In this document: positions 60,815-64,000 of the stretch, one piece after another | Layout of the letters: every line of letters begins with the position of its first letter | Numbering within the stretch: the stretch's first letter is position 1 | DNA from: Hydrogenophaga sp. | GTDB taxonomy: Bacteria > Pseudomonadota > Gammaproteobacteria > Burkholderiales > Burkholderiaceae_C | Length of the DNA stretch: 64,000 bases | Assembly (NCBI RefSeq): GCF_030373225.1 | Contig: NZ_JAUCZG010000003.1 | Span: 1-64,000, forward strand | Reading direction: 5' to 3' | Made by a program: the position numbers and the translations under genes | The notes under the pieces: generated by a model | Told to the model about the DNA's origin: nothing | Seen by the model: only the letters and a program-made list of their open reading frames with translations | The model's database searches: none

Positions 60815-62092
60815 ATGACAACCACCCTCCAGGACTGCCGCGCGCTCGACGCGCAAGACCCGCTGCGCAGCCTGCGCGACCTGTTCCTGCTGCCCGCGGG
60901 CACCATCTACCTCGACGGCAATTCGCTCGGCGTGATGCCGCGCAGCGCACCCGCCCGCGTGGCCGATGTGGTCACCCGGGAATGGGGCGTCGACCTGATC
61001 CAGAGCTGGAACAAGAACGGCTGGTTCGCCATGCCGCAGGCCGTGGGCGACAAGATCGCGCGCCTCATCGGCGCTGCACCCGGCACGGTGGTGGCCACCG
61101 ACAGCACCTCCATCAACCTCTTCAAGGTGCTCTCGGCCGCACTCAACCTCTGCACCGCCGACCACCCGCAACGCCGGCGCATCGTGAGCGAGCGCAGCAA
61201 CTTCCCGACCGACCTCTACATCGCCGAAGCGCTGTGCAAGGAGCGCGGCTTCGAACTGGTGCTGGTTGAACCCGAGGACCTGGCCGCCGCGCTCACGTCC
61301 GAGGTGGCCGTGCTCATGCTCACCCACGTCAACTACCGCACCGGCGCCATGCACGACATGCCCGCCGTGACCGCAGCCGCCCACGCGGCCGGCGCGCTGA
61401 TGCTGTGGGACCTGGCGCACAGCGCCGGCGCGGTCCCGGTGGACCTCACCGCCGCCGGTGCCGACTATGCCGTGGGCTGCGGCTACAAGTACCTCAACGG
61501 CGGACCGGGCGCGCCCGCTTTCGTGTGGGTGAACCCGCGCCACACCGACCGCTTCTGGCAGCCGCTGGCAGGCTGGTGGGGCCATGCGACACCGTTCGCC
61601 TTCACCCCCGACTACCAGCCCGCGCCCGGCATCACGCGCTACCAGTGCGGCACGCAACCCATGATCAGCCTGGCCGCGCTCGACTGCGGCGTCGACACGC
61701 TGCTGGCGGCCGAGGTCCACGGCGGCATGGCCGCGCTGCGCCGCAAGTCGCTCGCACTCACCGACCTCTTCATCGCGCTGGTGGACGAGCGCTGCCAGGG
61801 TCACGGCATCGGCCTGGCCACGCCGCTGGACCATGCGCAACGCGGTTCGCAGGTCTGCCTGACCAGGGACGAAGGCGCTTACGCCATCGTTCAAGCCCTC
61901 ATCGCACGCGGCGTGGTCGGTGACTACCGCGCAGGCGATTCGGAAAAACACAAAGACATCCTGCGCTTCGGCTTCACGCCGCTGTACATCGGTTTCGAAG
62001 ACGTGTGGAACGCGGTCGAACACCTCAAACAAGTCCTGGAGAGTGGCGAGTGGAAACGCGCCGAATTCAACCAGAAGAACGCGGTGACCTGA
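60815..62092 (+). CDS. kynU: Kynureninase
   Basis: A 425-residue PLP enzyme that cleaves kynurenine to anthranilate and alanine. The sequence has [18 protein letters not shown], the PLP pocket [19 protein letters not shown] and [14 protein letters not shown], and the PLP lysine in [17 protein letters not shown]. Normal length. The start codon is 11 bp after a REP-like hairpin, leaving little room for a ribosome site (none obvious), so the hairpin may influence translation. It is followed after 83 bp by kynA. Confidence 0.96.
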   Translation: MTTTLQDCRALDAQDPLRSLRDLFLLPAGTIYLDGNSLGVMPRSAPARVADVVTREWGVDLIQSWNKNGWFAMPQAVGDKIARLIGAAPGTVVATDSTSINLFKVLSAALNLCTADHPQRRRIVSERSNFPTDLYIAEALCKERGFELVLVEPEDLAAALTSEVAVLMLTHVNYRTGAMHDMPAVTAAAHAAGALMLWDLAHSAGAVPVDLTAAGADYAVGCGYKYLNGGPGAPAFVWVNPRHTDRFWQPLAGWWGHATPFAFTPDYQPAPGITRYQCGTQPMISLAALDCGVDTLLAAEVHGGMAALRRKSLALTDLFIALVDERCQGHGIGLATPLDHAQRGSQVCLTRDEGAYAIVQALIARGVVGDYRAGDSEKHKDILRFGFTPLYIGFEDVWNAVEHLKQVLESGEWKRAEFNQKNAVT

Positions 62093-62099
62093 TCTCCAC

Positions 62100-62165
62100 C
62101 GTTCGGGCTGAGCCTGTCGAAGCCCTCACCACACAGTTCTCCCTTCAACAGGCTCAGGGCGAACG
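62100..62165. repeat. REP-like palindrome upstream of kynA
   Basis: Second copy of the element found before kynU: CGTTCGGGCTGAGCCTGTCG at 62100-62119 and the complementary arm ending GGCTCAGGGCGAACG at 62151-62165, with one changed base in the right arm (CTTCAACAGG). It lies 10 bp before the kynA start codon. Confidence 0.8.
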
Positions 62166-62175
62166 GGACAGTGAC

Positions 62176-63015
62176 ATGCCAAAACCCGAAGACATCGTGC
62201 GCGAGGAAGGCGCCCAGCTCGACTTCAGCCGCGACATGAGCTACGGCGACTACCTGCAGCTGAACAACATCCTGAGCGCGCAGAAGCCGCTGTCGCCCGC
62301 GCACGACGAGATGCTGTTCATCATCCAGCACCAGACCAGCGAACTGTGGATGAAGCTCATGCTGCACGAGCTGCACGCGGCCATCGGGCACATCGCCGCC
62401 GACGAGCTGCAGCCTGCGTTCAAGATGCTCGCGCGCGTGAGCAAGATCATGGAGCAGCTGGTGCACGCCTGGGACGTGCTCGCCACCATGACACCGCCCG
62501 AGTACAGCGCGCTGCGCCCCTACCTCGCGCAATCCAGCGGCTTCCAGAGCCACCAGTACCGCTGCATTGAATTCGCCATGGGCAACAAGAACGCCGCGAT
62601 GCTCAAACCCCACGCGCACAGCCCCGAGCGACTGGCCGTGGTGCAGGCAGCCCACGTTGCGCCCTCGCTGTACGACCAGGCCCTGCGGCTGCTCGCGCGA
62701 CGCGGCCTGCCGGTGCCCGAGAGCCACACACAGCGCGACTGGACCCAGCCCTACGAGGCCAGCGACGCGGTCGAACAGGCGTGGCTTCAGGTGTACCGCA
62801 ACCCCAAGGCGCACTGGGACCTGTACCAACTCGGCGAAGAACTCACCGACCTCGAAGACGCCTTCCGCCTCTGGCGCTTTCGCCACGTGACCACGGTCGA
62901 ACGCGTGATCGGCTTCAAGCGCGGCACCGGCGGCACCGGCGGCGTGAGCTACCTGCGCAAGATGCTCGACGTGGTGCTGTTCCCGGAGATCTGGCGGCTG
63001 CGCACCTCGCTGTGA
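62176..63015 (+). CDS. kynA: Tryptophan 2,3-dioxygenase
   Basis: A 279-residue haem dioxygenase that opens the indole ring of tryptophan to give N-formylkynurenine, the first step of the pathway completed by kynB and kynU. Landmarks: [39 protein letters not shown] and [20 protein letters not shown]. The start at 62176 (MPKPEDIV) follows the REP-like palindrome; the open frame upstream reads through it and is not coding. A strong terminator follows the gene. The order kynB-kynU-kynA differs from the more common kynA-first arrangement. Confidence 0.96.
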   Translation: MPKPEDIVREEGAQLDFSRDMSYGDYLQLNNILSAQKPLSPAHDEMLFIIQHQTSELWMKLMLHELHAAIGHIAADELQPAFKMLARVSKIMEQLVHAWDVLATMTPPEYSALRPYLAQSSGFQSHQYRCIEFAMGNKNAAMLKPHAHSPERLAVVQAAHVAPSLYDQALRLLARRGLPVPESHTQRDWTQPYEASDAVEQAWLQVYRNPKAHWDLYQLGEELTDLEDAFRLWRFRHVTTVERVIGFKRGTGGTGGVSYLRKMLDVVLFPEIWRLRTSL

Positions 63016-63045
63016 GGCGTGACGCGCCGCCCGCCTTTCCCAGGA

Positions 63046-63071
63046 AAAAGGCCGTCTTGCGACGGCCTTTT
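63046..63071. terminator. Bidirectional terminator after kynA
   Basis: AAAAGGCCGTC, loop TTGC, GACGGCCTTTT: an 11-bp perfect stem with A and T tracts on either side, 30 bp after kynA and 31 bp after the stop of the converging minus-strand gene. Confidence 0.88.
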
Positions 63072-63102
63072 CATGGCGACGAAAACAACTGTCGCCGGGT
63101 CT

Positions 63103-64000
63103 TCAGATCGGCGCCGGGCAGGCTGGCGTGGTGTTTGCAATGCCGCCGCGCAACTGTTGCACGCCAGCGCCGTCGTCCACGCCGATGTTGTTGTTGGTGA
63201 ACGCACAGCCGTAGGCCGGGTCCGCCACGGTGGCCGGCGTGATCACGTCGTCGCCGGCCGGCTTGGCGCCGGTCTGCTCCCAGAGCACCATGTCTTGAAA
63301 TGCCTGAACCTGCTCGGCCACGGTGAAGTCGCAATGGCTGGCACCACGAATCGCTCGTTGCACCAGCCAGTTGTCATTGCCCTTGGCCGCCACGCGCTGC
63401 TGGTACACCTGCTGCATGCTGAAGGGCACGAACAAGTCGCCCAGCGTGTGGATCGACACCACGGGAATGCTGAATTCCCCGTTGATCGCGGGAATCCAGC
63501 GCAGGCCGTCACGGCGCAAGCGGTTCGCATCTGGCGCGGCCGTCAGTTTCTGCGCCGAGAGGTTCAACGCAGCGGAGCCGTCCACGTCGCCTTCGATGAC
63601 ATAGGTCAAGGCGTTGGTGTCGAGCACGTTGCGGTTCAGGATGCCGGTCACGGTACCGTCGCTGCCGAAGGTGCCATAAGCCGACGGGAAGCTGCCGCCA
63701 AAGGCAATGCCTTGGTCGAACAAGGGCCGCTCACCTCCAGTCAGGTTCTCCACCACCGAGAGGTACTTGACGCCCTGCGCGGTTGGCGCCGTCGGAAAGG
63801 TGGTGAACAGCGTGCTGGTGACCAGGCCCGCGATCTCCGACCACTTGTCGGTCGGGTAACTCGGCACCCCAGCCAGCGCCTGGGCCGTCACCTGCATGCC
63901 GGCAAAGCGGTTGAACAGTTCGGCGTCGCCCATCACGCCACACATGGGCACGGCACCGTGGTAGCTCACCTTGTTCCTGGCGGTGGCCATGGCCTCAGCC
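63103..64000 (-). CDS. Alpha/beta-hydrolase-like protein, partial
   Basis: The C-terminal ~298 residues of a minus-strand gene that continues past the right edge (the frame is open through position 64000 with codons for Ala-Glu-Ala before the first Met at 63990). The segment reads like the end of an alpha/beta-hydrolase: a HTLGDLFVPFSMQQVY stretch with a likely catalytic Asp and RGASHCDFTVAEQVQAF with the catalytic His. The nucleophile Ser motif must lie upstream, outside the window. The C-terminus ends in CPAPI after a Cys-containing tail (GCAFTNNN), so it may be a secreted esterase or peptidase. A family name is not possible without the rest. Confidence 0.65.
   Translation of the reverse strand, partial: AEAMATARNKVSYHGAVPMCGVMGDAELFNRFAGMQVTAQALAGVPSYPTDKWSEIAGLVTSTLFTTFPTAPTAQGVKYLSVVENLTGGERPLFDQGIAFGGSFPSAYGTFGSDGTVTGILNRNVLDTNALTYVIEGDVDGSAALNLSAQKLTAAPDANRLRRDGLRWIPAINGEFSIPVVSIHTLGDLFVPFSMQQVYQQRVAAKGNDNWLVQRAIRGASHCDFTVAEQVQAFQDMVLWEQTGAKPAGDDVITPATVADPAYGCAFTNNNIGVDDGAGVQQLRGGIANTTPACPAPI

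Noticed and set aside
60735-62165. Palindromes before kynU and kynA as rho-independent terminators
   Set aside because: The arms have no T tract, the same sequence occurs twice, and they lie directly before start codons inside a functional gene set, so a dispersed repeat is the better reading.

Overview
The window is high-GC chromosomal DNA with dense, tightly packed operons. It looks like a betaproteobacterium of the Burkholderiales, probably Comamonadaceae (Hydrogenophaga-like). The grounds are the DUF1631, DUF4148, DUF3579 and PA2778/PA2779-type proteins, a CCCCTCGGGGGGCAG repeat at the left edge, and the TTCGGGCTGAGCCTGTCGAAG palindromes, all of which I associate with that family. No rRNA, tRNA, CRISPR array, insertion sequence or prophage was seen.

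Left part (1-16.7 kb): two copies of a 71-bp repeat; DUF1631, DUF1415 and ettA on the minus strand; rhlE and an endonuclease/exonuclease/phosphatase-family gene on plus; a cupin and a DUF4148 repeat protein on minus; a LysR regulator, an SDR oxidoreductase, and a three-gene RND efflux operon (adaptor, pump, NodT-type outer membrane factor) coupled by 4-bp overlaps.

Middle-left (16.7-23.7 kb): an alternative-sigma-factor module. An ECF-like sigma factor and its likely membrane anti-sigma factor are divergent from a secreted S8 (subtilisin-like) protease. Both transcription directions carry the same element, GGAATAA-N14-CGTTGTC. A third, near-identical element (GGAATAC-N15-CGTTGTC) precedes a secreted protein made largely of Asn-Ser-Ser-Ser repeats 3.6 kb away. 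This suggests a small self-contained regulon (sigma, anti-sigma, secreted protease, secreted Ser/Asn-rich protein) that I do not recognise as a described system. An OmpA-like protein, a ChaC-type gamma-glutamylcyclotransferase and pdxH follow.

Centre (23.8-44.9 kb): a beta-glucan (laminarin-type, beta-1,3/1,6-glucan) utilisation locus. A LacI-family regulator is followed by GH1, GH16, two GH17 enzymes and a 784-residue protein in which a GPH-family sugar symporter is fused to a GH17 domain, all without export signals. A divergent minus-strand operon encodes an outer-membrane porin-like barrel, a GH17 lipoprotein and a GH30 enzyme. Then come a secreted GH81, a GH16 lipoprotein, a 1118-residue surface lipoprotein with repeated beta-sandwich-like modules, and glucokinase. 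Four perfect copies of TGAAAGCGCTTTCA mark the promoters of all these units, just downstream of -10 hexamers in three cases. I infer extracellular cutting by GH81/GH16/GH17, passive entry through the porin rather than a TonB/SusCD system, symport across the inner membrane, and cytoplasmic cutting to glucose for glucokinase. The glk promoter instead carries a HexR-like site.

Right part (44.9-64 kb): housekeeping genes. A compact minus operon runs AI-2E-type permease, hda, HAD phosphatase, pcnB, folK. After it come purM, an NAD(P)-binding protein, a PA2778/PA2779-type pair, SirB1, murJ, rpsT, DUF3579, the operon argD-argF-methyltransferase-cysteine-cluster protein, and the tryptophan-to-anthranilate genes kynB, kynU and kynA, with REP-like palindromes before kynU and kynA. 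A partial alpha/beta-hydrolase gene runs off the right edge.
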